DNA of 64,000 nucleotides. It comes from Actinomadura atramentaria DSM 43919 (lineage in GTDB: Bacteria; Actinomycetota; Actinomycetes; Streptosporangiales; Streptosporangiaceae). The notes under the pieces were generated by a model that was not told the DNA's origin, did no database searches, and saw only the letters and a list, made by a program, of their open reading frames with translations. The translations under genes and the position numbers were made by a program. The stretch covers positions 248,001-312,000 of the forward strand of contig NZ_KB907214.1 in NCBI RefSeq assembly GCF_000381885.1, read 5' to 3'. How positions within the stretch are numbered: the stretch's first letter is position 1; each line of letters starts with the position of its first letter. Of the stretch, positions 14,301 through 21,999 are shown in pieces.

Positions 14301-17300
14301 CCGCCCGGTCGAGCTTGCCGTTCGGCGTCAGCGGGAACCGGTCCACCGGCACCAGCGCGGACGGGACGAGCGGCGCGGGCAGCGTCCCGCGCAGTTCGGC
14401 CAGGACGTCCGCCGCGTCGAACCCCGCGCCCGGCACGACGTAGCCGACGAGCCGCCGGTGCCCCGCCGCGTCCGTGGTCGCGACGACGGCCACGTCCGCG
14501 ACGGACGGCCGCGCCGTCAGCGCCGCCTCGACCTCGCCCGGCTCGATCCGGTAGCCGCGCACCTTCACCTGGTCGTCGGCGCGGCCCGCGAACTCAAGGC
14601 CGTCCGGCGTCCACCGGACGAGGTCCCCGGACCGGTACATGCGCGCGCCCGGCGGCCCGAACGGGTCCGCGACGAACCGCTCCGCCGTCAGTCCCGGCCG
14701 CCCGAGGTACCCGCGCGCGACGCCGCCGCCCGCGACGTACAGCTCCCCGACCTCGCCCGGCGGGACGGGCCGGAGCGCCGAGTCCAGCACCCGTACGGCG
14801 AGATCGGGCAGCGCCGCGCCGATCGGGCTCCCCGCCCGGTGCGTTTCCCGGTCCAGCGCCTGCGCCGTGACGTGGACGGTCGTCTCGGTGATCCCGTACA
14901 TGTTCACGAGCACGGGCACGTCCGGCCGCCGCCCGTACCACTCCGCGAGCCGCGCGACGTCGAGGGCTTCTCCACCGAGCACGACGGTCCGCAACGCGAG
15001 CCGCCGCCCGTCGTCCGCCCGCACGAGCCCGTAGAACGCGGAGGGCGTCTGGCTCAACACCGTGACGCGCTCATCCGCGAGCAGCCCCAAAAAATCCTCC
15101 GGCGACCGACTGACCGCATAAGGCACGACAACGAGCCGCCCCCCGAACAACAACGGCCCCCACAACTCCCAAACAGAAAAATCAAACGCACAGGAATGAA
15201 ACAGCGTCCACACATCCCCGGCCCCGAACCCGAGCAGCCCCCGCGCCACCCCGAACAACCGCACGACATTCCGATGCGTGACGACAACGCCCTTGGGCCG
15301 CCCGGTAGACCCGGACGTATAAATGACATAAGCGGCGTTGTCCGCCCCCAACCCGCCCGCCACCCCACCGCACACCTCGTCGCGCCCGCCCCCGCACCCA
15401 GACCCACCGCGCGCCCCACCCCCAGAGACCGGACGAGCCGTGTTCTCACACGACCCGCCCGCCCCACCCCGCGCCCCACCACTCAGCCGGTCACGGCCTG
15501 CGGCATCGTCCCCACGCAGATCAAACGACGAGCCACCCGCACGCCCCTGCACCCCACCGCAACCCGAGGCGTCGCCCTTGCTCGGGTCGTCCGCCTCGCC
15601 CTGCGGATCGCCGCGCAGCCCGCCAGGACCCGACGCATCGTCCTCGCGCGGACCGAACCCCGGAACACCCGCATCGCCCCGTACACCGCCGCGCGAGCGG
15701 TCGCGGCCTGCGGCATCGGCCCCGCACAGACCAAGCGACGAGCCGCCCGCCTCACCCTGCACCCCAACGCGCAGCCCACCGAAACCCGAGGCGTCGCCCT
15801 TGCCCAGGTCGCCCGCCGGAACACCCGCCTCGCCCTGCGGGTCGCCGCGCAGCCCGCCAGGACCCGACGCATCGTCCTCGCGCGGACCGAACCCCGGAAC
15901 ACCCGCCTCACGCCGCGCGCCGCCGCACGGGCCGCCGGAATCCGAAGCGTCGTCCTCGCTCAGGTCGCCCGCTGGGGCGCCCCCTTCGCTCGGCGCGCCG
16001 CCGCGCGGGCTGGTGGAGGTTGGGGCGTCGTCGTCGCGTAGATCCAGCGTCGGGACGCCCGCATCGGCGGCCGCGCGGGCGGCGGCGGGGTCGCCCATGT
16101 GGACGAGCAGGGCGGGAGCGGCGTCGGTCAGCGTGAACCGCAGCCGCTCCGGCGGATGGTCGAGGTCGAGCGGGACATAAGCGGCCCCGGCCTTCAACGT
16201 CCCGATGATCGCCGCGACGAGGTCCACCGACCGGGGCAGCGCGAGCGCGACCCGCCCCTCCACCCGCGCTCCCGCCGCCACGAGGCGCGCCGCCAGCCGC
16301 TCGGCCCGCGCATCCAGCTCCGCGTACGTCACCGAGACATCCCCGCACGTCACGGCCACCGCGCCCGGCAACCGAGCAACCTGCGCGGCGAACAACTCCG
16401 GCAACGTCGCACCACAACCCGCCCCGCACCACTCGGCCCACACATCGCCCCGGCTTTCACCACCGCCTGCGCCGCACAGCGCAACATCGCACTCGCCGCA
16501 CGACGCAACACCGCGCCCACTGCACAACGCGGGGCCAGGCTCGCCGCGCAACGCGCCATCGTGCTCGCCGCAGGACGCGGCACCGCATTCACCGCACAAC
16601 GCAGGGCCAGGCTCGCCGCACGACGCGGAACCGCGCTCGCCGCACTCGCCGCAGGACGCGGCACCGCATTCGCCGCACAACGCTGGACCGCGCTCGCCGC
16701 GCGGCGGGGCGCAGCACGCGCAAGACGCGGCGTCATGCTCGGCGCCCGGCGCAACGTCACGCTCAGCGCAAGGCACGACGTCACGCTCAGCGCCCGGCGC
16801 GGCGGCACGCTCAGCACGCGGCGCAACGTCACGCTCAGCGCACGGCGGGACATCACGCTCGGCACGCGGCGCGACGTCACGCTCCGCACGCGGCGCGGCG
16901 GCACGCTCAGCGCAAGGCGCAACGTCACGTTCGACGCGCGGCGCAACGTCACGCTCCGCGCGCGGCGCGGCGTGCGGTTTGGTCGGGGCGGCAGAACACC
17001 CCGCAGTGAGAGTCCGTTCATTTTCTGTCGAGACGTCGAGGCGGCCGAGTGGGGTCTCCGGGTCGGCCGATGCGAAGGCGCGCAGGAATTCAGTGAAACG
17101 CGTCCGGTGGGCGTCGGCGGCTGCGGAGGAATAGCGCGCCGGGTTGAAATCCAGGTCCAGGCGAATGGCGTCCGCGTCGTCGTGAACGGTCAGCAGCACG
17201 TCGTCCACCGGCCCGGCCGCGAGGTTGTGCGCCGTCGCCGCGCGGCCGTGGAAGAGCACCGGCCCGCCGAAGCCCACCACGTTGACGACCGGCCCGACCA

Positions 17301-18315
17301 GCGCCCGTCCCTGCCCGAGAATGCCCAGTTCACGCCGGATGTCCTCGTGCCGGAACCGCTGGTGGCGCAGCATTTCCCCGGTTTCCCGCGCGACGTCCGA
17401 CGCCAGCGCGCCGACCGTCGTCCACGGCGAGACGGACGCGCGCAGCGGCAGAACCGTCGAGTACATCCCCGGCACGCGCTGCGCCAGCGGCGTCGCGCGG
17501 CCCGACACGGTCACGCCCACCACGACGTCCCGCGCGCCCGTCACCCGGTGCAGGTACGCCGTGAGCGCCGCGACGAACACCCGCGCGCGGCTCGCCCCGG
17601 CGACCCGCGCGATCCGCCCGAGCCCCACGAGCGAAGGCCGGGGCAGCACCGCGCGCCGCCGCAGCGCCGACCGCGAAGCCGAGGCCGACACGGCGGCCAA
17701 CGACGGCACTTCGGCGACCCCGGCGAGCCGATCCCGCCAGAACCGCAGATCCGCCTCCCGACGCGGCGACGCCCGGTACGCCGCTTCCTCCGCCAAGCGG
17801 TCCGCCTGCGCCGCGAACGGATTCGGCGGCACCGGCGCACCGGCGGCGAGCGCGTCGTACACGGCGGCCGCCCGCCGCGCCAGCAGCACGAACGTGAACC
17901 CGTCGGTGACGGCGTGATGCGCCCCCTGGAACCACAGGAAACGTCCGTCCGCGACCTCGACCAGCGCCGTCCGCACCAGCGGCCCCCGCGCCAGGTCGAA
18001 CGGCCGCGCCAGCTCCGCCCGCATCCACGCGACCGCCGCCTCCAACGGCTCCGACGAGAAGTCCAGCAGCGGGACGTCCACGTCACCCGCCGCGAGAACC
18101 TGCCGCAGCCCGTCCGCCGTCTCCACGAACCGCACGCCGAACACCCCGGCGTCCGCCACCGCCCGCCGCACGGCCGCGACGAAGGGCAGCGGATCGACGC
18201 CGCCGACGTCCAGGTACTCCCCGACGTTGTAAACCGTGCTCTCCGGGTCCAGCCGCTGCGCGTACCAGACCCCCGCAGCCCCAGCAGCGACCGGCGCGAC
18301 TTCAGAAGACGTCAT
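5356..18315 (-). CDS. Trimodular nonribosomal peptide synthetase (C-A-T-E / C-A-T / C-A-T-E)
   Basis: 4319 residues. ATG at 18315 is preceded by GAGGTGAG and lies one base after the aminotransferase stop. Module 1: condensation domain with HHAVTDG at 133, resembling EntF/DhbF starter condensation domains (RHQRF...LVGPVVNV, then LAAGPVDD). It is followed by a repeat linker (about 450-615), an adenylation domain with A3 near 998, carrier GGDS at 1385 and epimerase [10 protein letters not shown] at 1551. Its pocket reads D-F-W-S-V-G-M-V-H, the threonine type. Module 2: C (HHLVLDGWS near 1984), A (A3 near 2447; pocket D-A-S-T-N-A-S-V-C, unassigned), carrier GGHS at 2818. Module 3: C (HHIVADAWS at 2993, with Ala for the usual Gly), A (A3 near 3446; pocket D-V-G-H-M-G-T-I-E, unassigned), carrier GGDS at 3830, epimerase [10 protein letters not shown] at 3993. 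Predicted contribution: D-(allo)Thr, X, D-X. Repeat insertions at about 450-615 and 763-992 are exceptional. Confidence 0.95.
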   Translation of the reverse strand: MTSSEVAPVAAGAAGVWYAQRLDPESTVYNVGEYLDVGGVDPLPFVAAVRRAVADAGVFGVRFVETADGLRQVLAAGDVDVPLLDFSSEPLEAAVAWMRAELARPFDLARGPLVRTALVEVADGRFLWFQGAHHAVTDGFTFVLLARRAAAVYDALAAGAPVPPNPFAAQADRLAEEAAYRASPRREADLRFWRDRLAGVAEVPSLAAVSASASRSALRRRAVLPRPSLVGLGRIARVAGASRARVFVAALTAYLHRVTGARDVVVGVTVSGRATPLAQRVPGMYSTVLPLRASVSPWTTVGALASDVARETGEMLRHQRFRHEDIRRELGILGQGRALVGPVVNVVGFGGPVLFHGRAATAHNLAAGPVDDVLLTVHDDADAIRLDLDFNPARYSSAAADAHRTRFTEFLRAFASADPETPLGRLDVSTENERTLTAGCSAAPTKPHAAPRAERDVAPRVERDVAPCAERAAAPRAERDVAPRAERDVPPCAERDVAPRAERAAAPGAERDVVPCAERDVAPGAEHDAASCACCAPPRGERGPALCGECGAASCGECGERGSASCGEPGPALCGECGAASCGEHDGALRGEPGPALCSGRGVASCGECDVALCGAGGGESRGDVWAEWCGAGCGATLPELFAAQVARLPGAVAVTCGDVSVTYAELDARAERLAARLVAAGARVEGRVALALPRSVDLVAAIIGTLKAGAAYVPLDLDHPPERLRFTLTDAAPALLVHMGDPAAARAAADAGVPTLDLRDDDAPTSTSPRGGAPSEGGAPAGDLSEDDASDSGGPCGGARREAGVPGFGPREDDASGPGGLRGDPQGEAGVPAGDLGKGDASGFGGLRVGVQGEAGGSSLGLCGADAAGRDRSRGGVRGDAGVPGFGPREDDASGPGGLRGDPQGEADDPSKGDASGCGGVQGRAGGSSFDLRGDDAAGRDRLSGGARGGAGGSCENTARPVSGGGARGGSGCGGGRDEVCGGVAGGLGADNAAYVIYTSGSTGRPKGVVVTHRNVVRLFGVARGLLGFGAGDVWTLFHSCAFDFSVWELWGPLLFGGRLVVVPYAVSRSPEDFLGLLADERVTVLSQTPSAFYGLVRADDGRRLALRTVVLGGEALDVARLAEWYGRRPDVPVLVNMYGITETTVHVTAQALDRETHRAGSPIGAALPDLAVRVLDSALRPVPPGEVGELYVAGGGVARGYLGRPGLTAERFVADPFGPPGARMYRSGDLVRWTPDGLEFAGRADDQVKVRGYRIEPGEVEAALTARPSVADVAVVATTDAAGHRRLVGYVVPGAGFDAADVLAELRGTLPAPLVPSALVPVDRFPLTPNGKLDRAALPVPRPEPVARRPAGSAEETVRQAFGEVLGTAAAPDDDFFELGGDSILALALVRAVRAAGLETSPGAVFEHRTPRAVAAAARPAARRATTGGTGDGTGEFPPTPLMRALLDGGVPLTGYHQAVVLRVPADATFDRLAAALQTVLDRHAMLRVRLTGRTLSAAPPGAVRAADVLRRATAPLPDAAAEARTLDPRGGPVLRAVWCDARLLLVAHHFAVDAVSWSIIAADLRAAWRGEPPLRATAPFRDWARALPRLGGDAASRQAALAGDAVAPGLRDPGPRDTAATCRTVRVALPADVTARVLDRATAAFRASPHELVLTAVALAVGGGRPVLLDVEGHGREGELAGLDLSATVGWFTTLYPVRLDPGGGAPDAAVARVKARLREVPHGGVGAPALDVPTRRVAVNYLGRFARADADWAPAPETDPLLGGAAPDAPVAHALTIDALVDGDRLTAAWTFPPDLFPDGQVEAFARAWLAALTALADRADEPGADALIPADVPLAGIGADRLAELAPGRRVLDVLPLTPLQEGLLFHLTHDEEDAYTVQFILDIEGELDAAQLRRAAAALLRRHPNLAASFHPGDPPVQVLRADVPVPWREADLRGRPDEAAALAAAERAAPFDPAQPPLLRFALVRVNAGHRLLFTHHHLVLDGWSMPILLRELFALYSGGTLPPAPAYRDHLARLAARDRAAADRAWRAELAGLDGPTLVPEGRRPGPRRPAEHLVELDAATTDALRDLARRRGLTLNTVVQGLWGVLLGILTGRDDVVFGGIVAGRPADAPGAADAVGLYAATLPVRVRLAPAATLLEILTDLRDRAARLLDAHDARLPDLARLAGADTLFNTVAVLENYPVGADGFIPAASDVRVTRVEGRDAAHYPLSLAAIPGALLPSGGDGLHLRIGHRLDAYGPAEAADIAARYVRLARILATDPNRPLHRVDALSTTERQALIAAPPPAPPSAGAGPLSGARAGAASEVPPGGTVLDLFARQVARAPEAVAIDAPEGVVGYRELDVRAERLARVLVARGAGPERVVGVALPRSVEQLVAVLAVWKAGSAFLPLDPAYPAERLAFMLEDARPVLVVGDEVPVDAPDEPGARPVPPRPEHPAYVIYTSGSSGRPKGVVVPHAGLPGLAGAQIARYGVTAASRVLQFASPSFDASVSELLMAWLAGAALVVAGDADLRGGAEVARVVAARGVTHATLPPALLAVLDPADLPGTTLNLAGEAAPPGLAARWAAGRALFNSYGPTETTVCATMSARLDGRAGVPPIGRPFPGVRTYVLDHALRLVPPGVTGELYVGGAGVARGYLDRRALTAERFVADPFGPPGARMYRTGDLARWRDGELEFAGRADDQVKVRGHRVEPGEVEAFLAGCPGVTAAAVAAKHDRLVAYVVGGDLRDLRERAARSLPAYLVPSLLVPLDELPLTPNGKVDRAALPEPGARGGGRIAADPRADLLCGLFADVLDVQDVGADDGFFDLGGHSLLASRLLGRVRAVFGADLPLSAVFEAPTPARLAARLDAGRAARPPLAPRPRPARVPLSSAQRRLWVVHRLDPRAADYNVPVALTLRGPLDEPALAAALRDVVARHEALRTLVTESGDQRVLDPAAVRVPLRRERGTARADVAAAARRGFDLAAEPPIRAHLFRDDDGAVLLLVLHHIVADAWSTGPLLRDLGAAYTARADGRAPAWAPLPVQYADYALWERETAAPDERLAYWTAALAGLPAEIALPADRPRGAGGEGAAVPWTVPADLHRAVDRLARDCGVTVFMVVQAALAVLLSRHGAGDDVPVGTPFAGRGDPALDGLVGFFVNTLVLRTDVSGDPTVGALLRRVRDADLAAFAHADVPFDRLVEALNPERSLARTPLFQVMLARQEPPAPPADWAGVRVAAETLRVGAAKFDLTVGFAERRGPRGAPAGLAGEIEYRPDLFDAATVAALGARLTRVLAGLAEGPERRVSRVPVLADGERGALLDGPRPAAPTTVPELVEAAAARNPQATAVIAEDGVLTYGELLDRADRLAAALAGRGAGPETVVAVALPRSAELVVAQLAVLRAGAAFLPIDPDLPPERARATAASADLGIGLDLGIPVVAPDGPRAVPRAPHPENPACVIYTSGSTGRPKGVVIPHRALANTLLWRRAEFRIGPGDRVLAKAPAGFDVAVGEALWPLAEGAAVVVARPGGHRDPAYLAGLIRRERVTAVHFVPSMLRPFLAEPGAAGCRSLRIVMCGGEEVPADLVEEFHRVLPGAFHDTYGPTEATIEATVRAVRPGGTGPPPIGRPIAGTRAYVLDARLRPVPPGAVGELYLAGAQLARGYLARRAATAERFTADPFGPPGARMYRTGDLARLRGGELEFAGRADDQVKIRGFRVEPGEVEARLAACPGVVRAAVAARPGPDGAPRLVGYVVGDASGVRERLAAALPDYMVPSALVVLPALPLNANGKLDRAALPDPPAAPPDPAGRAPRDAREELLRGLFADALALPGVGVEDDFFALGGDSVVAIRLVNRARRAGLALSVRDVFRHRTVAALAAAIPAAAPADAGSGSGRVAPTPLMRALVDRGRVDGVNQAVLLRAPAGATAPLVAAALRAVHDRHPVLRARLLPGGALAVADDAPYPELLRVRAGADPRAEAEAARARLAPHAGAMFQAVWCEPGTLLLMAHHLVVDGVSWRILLDDLDDAWAAVAAGRRPVLPPVPTPLAAWSARLAERAAAPETEAELPLWRRIVEGGDGCPWDRAPDPARDTAAAARSVTLTLDAAATAPLLGAAVTEKLLTGLALAAARVRGRPGGVLADVERHGRDGADLTRTVGWLTALFPVRLDPGDVPWREAAEGGPALDRAVARVTAQLAELPGDGLGYGLLRHLNPRTAPVLAALPRPGLGFNYHGRFGGGFGAFTVLPDLPAALGLDPRAVAAHAVEVNAVTRDGPAGPRLSATWTWCPGIVPAHTVRALADAWFTVLRGLAARRPAPPLVALRPDELAALEADDEE
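15500..16029 (-). repeat. In-frame 78-bp tandem repeat inside module-1 adenylation domain
   Basis: Five full 26-residue units, two shortened 22-residue units and one degenerate unit, each beginning DA(S/A/P). The typical unit end is [12 protein letters not shown]. The non-repeated adenylation-domain sequence just before unit 1 reads [12 protein letters not shown], so the array looks like an amplification of the host domain's own A2-A3 loop. A further 50 or so Gly/Cys-rich residues follow before [10 protein letters not shown]. The insert spans residues 763-992, about 230 residues where roughly ten are normal. Confidence 0.9.
16471..16695 (-). repeat. 24-bp tandem repeat, Cys-rich eight-residue units in C-A linker
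   Basis: Nine units of 24 bases (one carries 9 extra bases) encode octapeptides of the form GECGAASC and GEPGPALC. They lie in the linker between the first condensation and adenylation domains of the trimodular NRPS. The stretch contains more than a dozen cysteines, which is unusual for an NRPS linker. Confidence 0.88.
16727..16966 (-). repeat. 24-bp tandem repeat, [12 protein letters not shown] units in C-A linker
   Basis: Ten units of exactly 24 bases encode the octapeptide consensus VAPRAERD (variants [24 protein letters not shown]). The array sits directly upstream in the protein of the Cys-rich array and shares its eight-residue period, although the consensus differs. Together the two arrays lengthen the C-A linker by about 165 residues. 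Confidence 0.9.
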
Positions 18316-18316
18316 C

Positions 18317-19621
18317 TCACCTCGCCCCCCGCACCCACGCGGCACCGCACGAAGGAGACGCAAGCTCCCCCAGCACCGCCCGCAACCGCGTCAGCGCCCG
18401 CGCCACCGGCGGCGCGGCCACCGGATCGGCCGCGCGCAGCACCGCACGACGCTCCTTGGGCGTCGCGCCGTGCAGAAGACTCGTCGCCGCGCGGAACCGC
18501 AGAGCCCCCGGATCGTCCCCGAAGTTGTGGCCCCCGAGAACCGCCACCCCGAAGTCGTCCAGAAGCATCCGCTGCAAAGACGGAGAATCCACGACCCCCC
18601 GCGAAGCCAGCACCGGCCGAAGCGCCTCCAGATCCGGATACAGATAAAAGCCCCCGCCCGGCTCAGGACAGCGAGCCCCCGCAGCCCGGAACAACGAAGC
18701 CACCGCAGCGGTGACCGCCCCGTGCAGCCGCGCGCTCGCCCGGACGTGGTCGCGCACCTCCGGCGGCTCCGCGAACGCCACCCGCGCGACCTCCTGCTGC
18801 GGCCCCGCCAGCGCCGACCAGCTCTCGCTCGCCAGCGCCGTCACCCGCTCCCGCAGCGTCCGCCCGCCGGAACCGTCCGGGAACCGGACGACCCCGACCC
18901 GCCACCCGCCGAGCGACAGGCTCTTGCTCAGCCCGGTCAGCACGACGGTCCGCTCCGGCAGCGCCTCCGCCGGGCTGAGCACCGCCGCCGCCGGATCGTG
19001 CAGCAGGTCCCGGTAGATCTCGTCGGACACCACCAGCAGCCCGAACCGCGCCGCGACCGCGCACACGTCCCGGACGAGGCCCGGCGGCGCGAGCGCACCG
19101 GTCGGGTTGTCGGGCAGCGTCAGGACGAGCAGCCGCGGATCGGCCCCCGCCGCCCGCGCCGCCGGGACCGCGCGCGCGAGCCCGTCCGGGTCGGGGACGC
19201 CGCCGCAGCCCTCCGGCGCCCGCACGCGGACGGCCCGCCGTCCGAGCAGCCGCGTCTGCGGCGCGTACGTCACCCAGCACGGCGTCGGCAGCACCACGTC
19301 CCCCGGCACCGCCGCCAGCACGGCCAGCAGCAGCGCCTTGGCCCCCGGCCCGAGCAGCACCTGGTCCGGCGCGGTCGGCAGCCCGCGCCGCGCGAAGTAC
19401 CCCGCCGCCTCGGCCCGCACCACCGGACGCCCCGCGACGGGCCCGTAATCCTGGTGGACGGCCCCCGCCGCGAGCCGGTCCACCAGCACGCGCGGCGGCG
19501 GCAGCCGCGACTCCCCGAACCCGAGGTGCAGCACGTCCTGCCCGGCCGCGACCCGCTCCCGGACGTGCTGGTCCAGCAGCAGGTTCGGCGACACGACGGG
19601 CCGGCCGCGTGGGTGCGCCAT
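18317..19621 (-). CDS. PLP-dependent aminotransferase, class I/II
   Basis: 434 residues. ATG at 19621, two bases after the oxygenase stop; the stop is one base before the NRPS start. Fold-type I signatures are visible: a glycine-rich PLP phosphate region ([10 protein letters not shown]), the carboxylate-binding NPTG (LTLPDNPTG), the DEIYRD segment, and the Schiff-base lysine in [15 protein letters not shown]. The C-terminal half keeps a substrate-arginine candidate in [10 protein letters not shown]. The family moves an amino group between an amino acid and a 2-oxo acid. Its position in the middle of the NRPS operon suggests that it makes or modifies a non-proteinogenic building block, for example by aminating an oxidised precursor made by the neighbouring P450/oxygenase. 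The substrate cannot be read from the sequence. Confidence 0.88.
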   Translation of the reverse strand: MAHPRGRPVVSPNLLLDQHVRERVAAGQDVLHLGFGESRLPPPRVLVDRLAAGAVHQDYGPVAGRPVVRAEAAGYFARRGLPTAPDQVLLGPGAKALLLAVLAAVPGDVVLPTPCWVTYAPQTRLLGRRAVRVRAPEGCGGVPDPDGLARAVPAARAAGADPRLLVLTLPDNPTGALAPPGLVRDVCAVAARFGLLVVSDEIYRDLLHDPAAAVLSPAEALPERTVVLTGLSKSLSLGGWRVGVVRFPDGSGGRTLRERVTALASESWSALAGPQQEVARVAFAEPPEVRDHVRASARLHGAVTAAVASLFRAAGARCPEPGGGFYLYPDLEALRPVLASRGVVDSPSLQRMLLDDFGVAVLGGHNFGDDPGALRFRAATSLLHGATPKERRAVLRAADPVAAPPVARALTRLRAVLGELASPSCGAAWVRGAR

Positions 19622-19623
19622 CG

Positions 19624-21753
19624 TCAGCTCCAGTACAGCAGCGGCTCGGCGGGCCCGCGCGACGCGATGAACGCCGCCGTCCCCACCCGGGGCTCGTCGG
19701 CCGCCGCCGCGACCGCGTGCAGCAGCACCGAGCTGAACATGATCAGATCCCCGACGGCGGGCCGGAACGTCAGCGCGGCGGGCCCCACCGACTCCGGCTC
19801 CAGCCCCTCGACCTCGACGATCACCGCCCGCTCCGCCTCCGTCGGCTCCCGCAGCCACAGGTGCAGCTCGCCGCCCCGCTCCGGCGTCGCCAGATACACG
19901 TTCGCGGTGAGCTGCTCCCGGATACCCGCGATCTCCGGCGCGTCGGTCTCCTGGTCGATGCGGTCGTTGTGCGGGAAGAGCTGCGACCCGCCCGGCCGGA
20001 ACACCCGCAGCGCCCCCACGAAGCACGGCTGCCCGCGCAGCGTCAGCAGCCGCGCGCCGCCCGGCCACAGCTCCTCCAGCAGCAGCCGCAGCCGGTCGAT
20101 CGGCGACGGGTACGGCGCGAACAGCGCCCGCGACGCCCGCGTCGAGTCCGGCGCGGCCCGGTGGTACTCCGCCACCCGCTCCGGGTCCCACGCCGTGTCG
20201 ACGTGCGGCGTGAACACCCGCCCCACCGACCCGCTCTTCGCCTTGTGGTAATTGCCCAGCTCGGGATGGTCGAGGGCGCGCGCGGCGGCGGCGCGCGCCG
20301 CGTCCGCGGGGAAGAAACCCCGCACGTGGATCGCCGCGAGCCGCCGCCGCAGCAGCGCGTCCAGCGTGTCCGCCGTCAGCTCGTGCGCGACGACGGGCGC
20401 GGCGCGCGGCGGCAGCGCGGAATCGGTGGCGGGCATGGCCGGCCTCCCTCGGTGTGTTCGGCTGCGGACCTCGATCGGCAGCGCGCGCGGCCCCCGGAAC
20501 GCGCCGCCCTCGACGGGCCCCGGCGGCCCGGCGAGCCGGACGTCGGACGTCCGGTCCAGCAGCACGTCCAGCGCCGTCGTCAGTTCGAGCCGCGCGAGCG
20601 GCAGGCCGAGGCACAGGTGCGCCCCGAACCCGAACGTCAGCGCGCGCGGCGCGCCGCGCGTCCAGCGGCCGGGGTCCCACCGGTCCGGCGCGGCGTAGGC
20701 GCGGTCGTCGCGGTTCGCCCCGGCCAGCAGGACGTGCAGCACCGCGCCCGCCGGGACCTCGACGCCGCCGATCACGGCGTCCTCGGTCGCGAACCGCAGC
20801 GTCGAGTGCAGCGGCGGATCGCGGCGCAGCGTCTCCTCGACGGCCGGGCCGACCAGCGAGCGGTCCGCGCGCAACGCCGCCAGCCGCCCCGGCTCCGCGA
20901 GCAGCGCCAGCAGCAGGTTCCCCAGCGCGCGGACGGTCGTCTCCGTCCCCGCCGCGATTAGCAACAGCACAAGCCGAACAAGCCCTCGCTCGTCCAACCC
21001 GTGGTTGGCCAGCCCGTGGTTGGCCAGCCCGCGCCCGGCCGGTCCGCGCTCGTCCAGTCCGCCCCCGGCCGGCCCATGCCCGGCCAACTCGCGCTCGGCC
21101 GACCCGCGCCCAGCCGCCCCATGTCCGATCGGCCCGCGCTCGTCCAACCCGTGCCCGGCCTCGCGCAGCAGCCGCGCCAGCAGCCCCGTCTCGGCGCGGT
21201 GCCCGCGGACGAGCCCGGCGATCCGCTCGTCCAGCCGGTCCCGCGCGGCCAGCGCCGCCGCCAGGTTCCCCGCCGGACGGTCCAGGTAGCGGATCACCGG
21301 ACCGAGCGCCGCGTAGACCTCCGCCGCCCGCGCCGCCGGAATCCCGAGCACGCCCGCGACGACCCGCGCCGGGACGACCGCCGCGAACGCCGCGACCGCG
21401 TCCACCGGCCCCCGGTCCACGAGCGCGTCCACCGCCCGCTCCACCACCGGCCGGACGAGCGTCTCCCCGTACCCCGCGACGGTTCGCGCCCGGAACTCCG
21501 GCGCGACCGCCCGCCGCAGCGCCCGGTGCCGCGCCCCCTCGGTGTCGAGCAGGTTCGGCCCGAACACCTGCCGCGTCGCGCGGAACGGATGCGTCCCGCC
21601 CACGCCGGGCGTGGTCAGCGCCTCGACCGCCGCGTCGTACCGCGCGACGAGATACGTCCCCGCGTCCGACCGCACGACCGGCCCCAGCTCCCGCACCGCC
21701 GCGTAGTACTGCCACGGGTCGTCGCGGGGACCGGGCGGCGGCGGCAGGCTCAT
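19624..21753 (-). CDS. Cytochrome P450 joined in frame to a 2-oxoglutarate/Fe(II) oxygenase
   Basis: One uninterrupted 709-residue frame from ATG at 21753. Residues 1-439 are a P450: I-helix AAGTETT, ExxR in VEETLRR, heme-cysteine loop FGFGAHLCLG. Residues 440-709 are an oxygenase with the iron ligands H-N-D (LFPHND) and a distal histidine (SVLLHAV), followed by an arginine (EPRVG) that could bind 2-oxoglutarate. The carboxylate ligand argues for hydroxylation or desaturation rather than halogenation. At the junction an internal ATG (20436) has its own GGGAGG site about six bases upstream, yet there is no stop codon before it. The gene may therefore make a fusion, a separate oxygenase, or both. 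Residues 202-256, just before the I-helix, are an 11-unit repeat. Tight spacing to the carrier-protein gene suggests oxidation of a carrier-bound amino acid (inference). Confidence 0.9.
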   Translation of the reverse strand: MSLPPPPGPRDDPWQYYAAVRELGPVVRSDAGTYLVARYDAAVEALTTPGVGGTHPFRATRQVFGPNLLDTEGARHRALRRAVAPEFRARTVAGYGETLVRPVVERAVDALVDRGPVDAVAAFAAVVPARVVAGVLGIPAARAAEVYAALGPVIRYLDRPAGNLAAALAARDRLDERIAGLVRGHRAETGLLARLLREAGHGLDERGPIGHGAAGRGSAERELAGHGPAGGGLDERGPAGRGLANHGLANHGLDERGLVRLVLLLIAAGTETTVRALGNLLLALLAEPGRLAALRADRSLVGPAVEETLRRDPPLHSTLRFATEDAVIGGVEVPAGAVLHVLLAGANRDDRAYAAPDRWDPGRWTRGAPRALTFGFGAHLCLGLPLARLELTTALDVLLDRTSDVRLAGPPGPVEGGAFRGPRALPIEVRSRTHRGRPAMPATDSALPPRAAPVVAHELTADTLDALLRRRLAAIHVRGFFPADAARAAAARALDHPELGNYHKAKSGSVGRVFTPHVDTAWDPERVAEYHRAAPDSTRASRALFAPYPSPIDRLRLLLEELWPGGARLLTLRGQPCFVGALRVFRPGGSQLFPHNDRIDQETDAPEIAGIREQLTANVYLATPERGGELHLWLREPTEAERAVIVEVEGLEPESVGPAALTFRPAVGDLIMFSSVLLHAVAAAADEPRVGTAAFIASRGPAEPLLYWS
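20434..20452 (-). promoter_or_regulatory. Internal ribosome binding site and ATG for the oxygenase part
   Basis: On the minus strand the sequence reads GAGGGAGG, six bases (CCGGCC), then ATG at 20436, in frame with the P450. It looks like a normal gene start whose upstream stop codon has been lost. Confidence 0.6.
20986..21150 (-). repeat. In-frame 15-bp tandem repeat (11 units) inside the P450
   Basis: Eleven 15-base units in perfect phase encode pentapeptides such as GLDER, GPAGR, GLANH and GPIGH. They end directly at the native I-helix entry (GLDER-GLVRLVLLL). GLANH and its coding sequence occur twice in succession, and GLDER occurs three times. The array lengthens the loop before the I-helix by about 50 residues. 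Confidence 0.92.
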
Positions 21754-21756
21754 CGG

Positions 21757-21999
21757 TCAGCCGCCGAACGCGTCGTAGAGCGACCGCAGCGTGTAGAAGA
21801 CGTCCGGGTCGTGGTCCTCCGCGCGGATCTCGACGCCCAGGACCCGCTCGGCGAACGCGATCAGCTCCACCATCCGCAGCGAGTCGACGAGCCCGAGCGC
21901 GAGCAGGTGGTCGTCCTCCCCGATCCGCTCCACGCCCAGCCGCCGCGCCGGGTCCGCGAGATAGTCCCGCGTGCGCGCGTAGAACTCGTCCCGCGTCAT
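21757..21999 (-). CDS. Stand-alone acyl/peptidyl carrier protein
   Basis: 80 residues. ATG at 21999 overlaps the stop of the adenylation gene by four bases (ATGA), and three bases separate its stop from the P450 start. The phosphopantetheine serine is in LGLVDSLRMVEL (Ser40), the DSL motif of small discrete carrier proteins, in a typical four-helix length. It should be loaded by the overlapping adenylation enzyme and present the bound acyl or aminoacyl group to the P450/oxygenase, then to the first condensation domain. The partnership is inferred from overlap and order. Confidence 0.9.
   Translation of the reverse strand: MTRDEFYARTRDYLADPARRLGVERIGEDDHLLALGLVDSLRMVELIAFAERVLGVEIRAEDHDPDVFYTLRSLYDAFGG

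Noticed and set aside
3775-16041. A 4088-codon open frame on the plus strand
   Set aside because: It is antisense to the NRPS genes. Its Arg/Pro/Gly/Ala-rich translation shows no domain; it is a by-product of high GC.
16471-16966. Possible CRISPR array from the regular 24-bp repeats
   Set aside because: Units abut without spacers, vary in sequence and are read in frame inside an NRPS; no cas genes are present.
19624-20436. Reading the oxygenase as a non-heme halogenase
   Set aside because: The iron-binding motif is H-N-D with the carboxylate present; halogenases of this fold carry Gly or Ala there.
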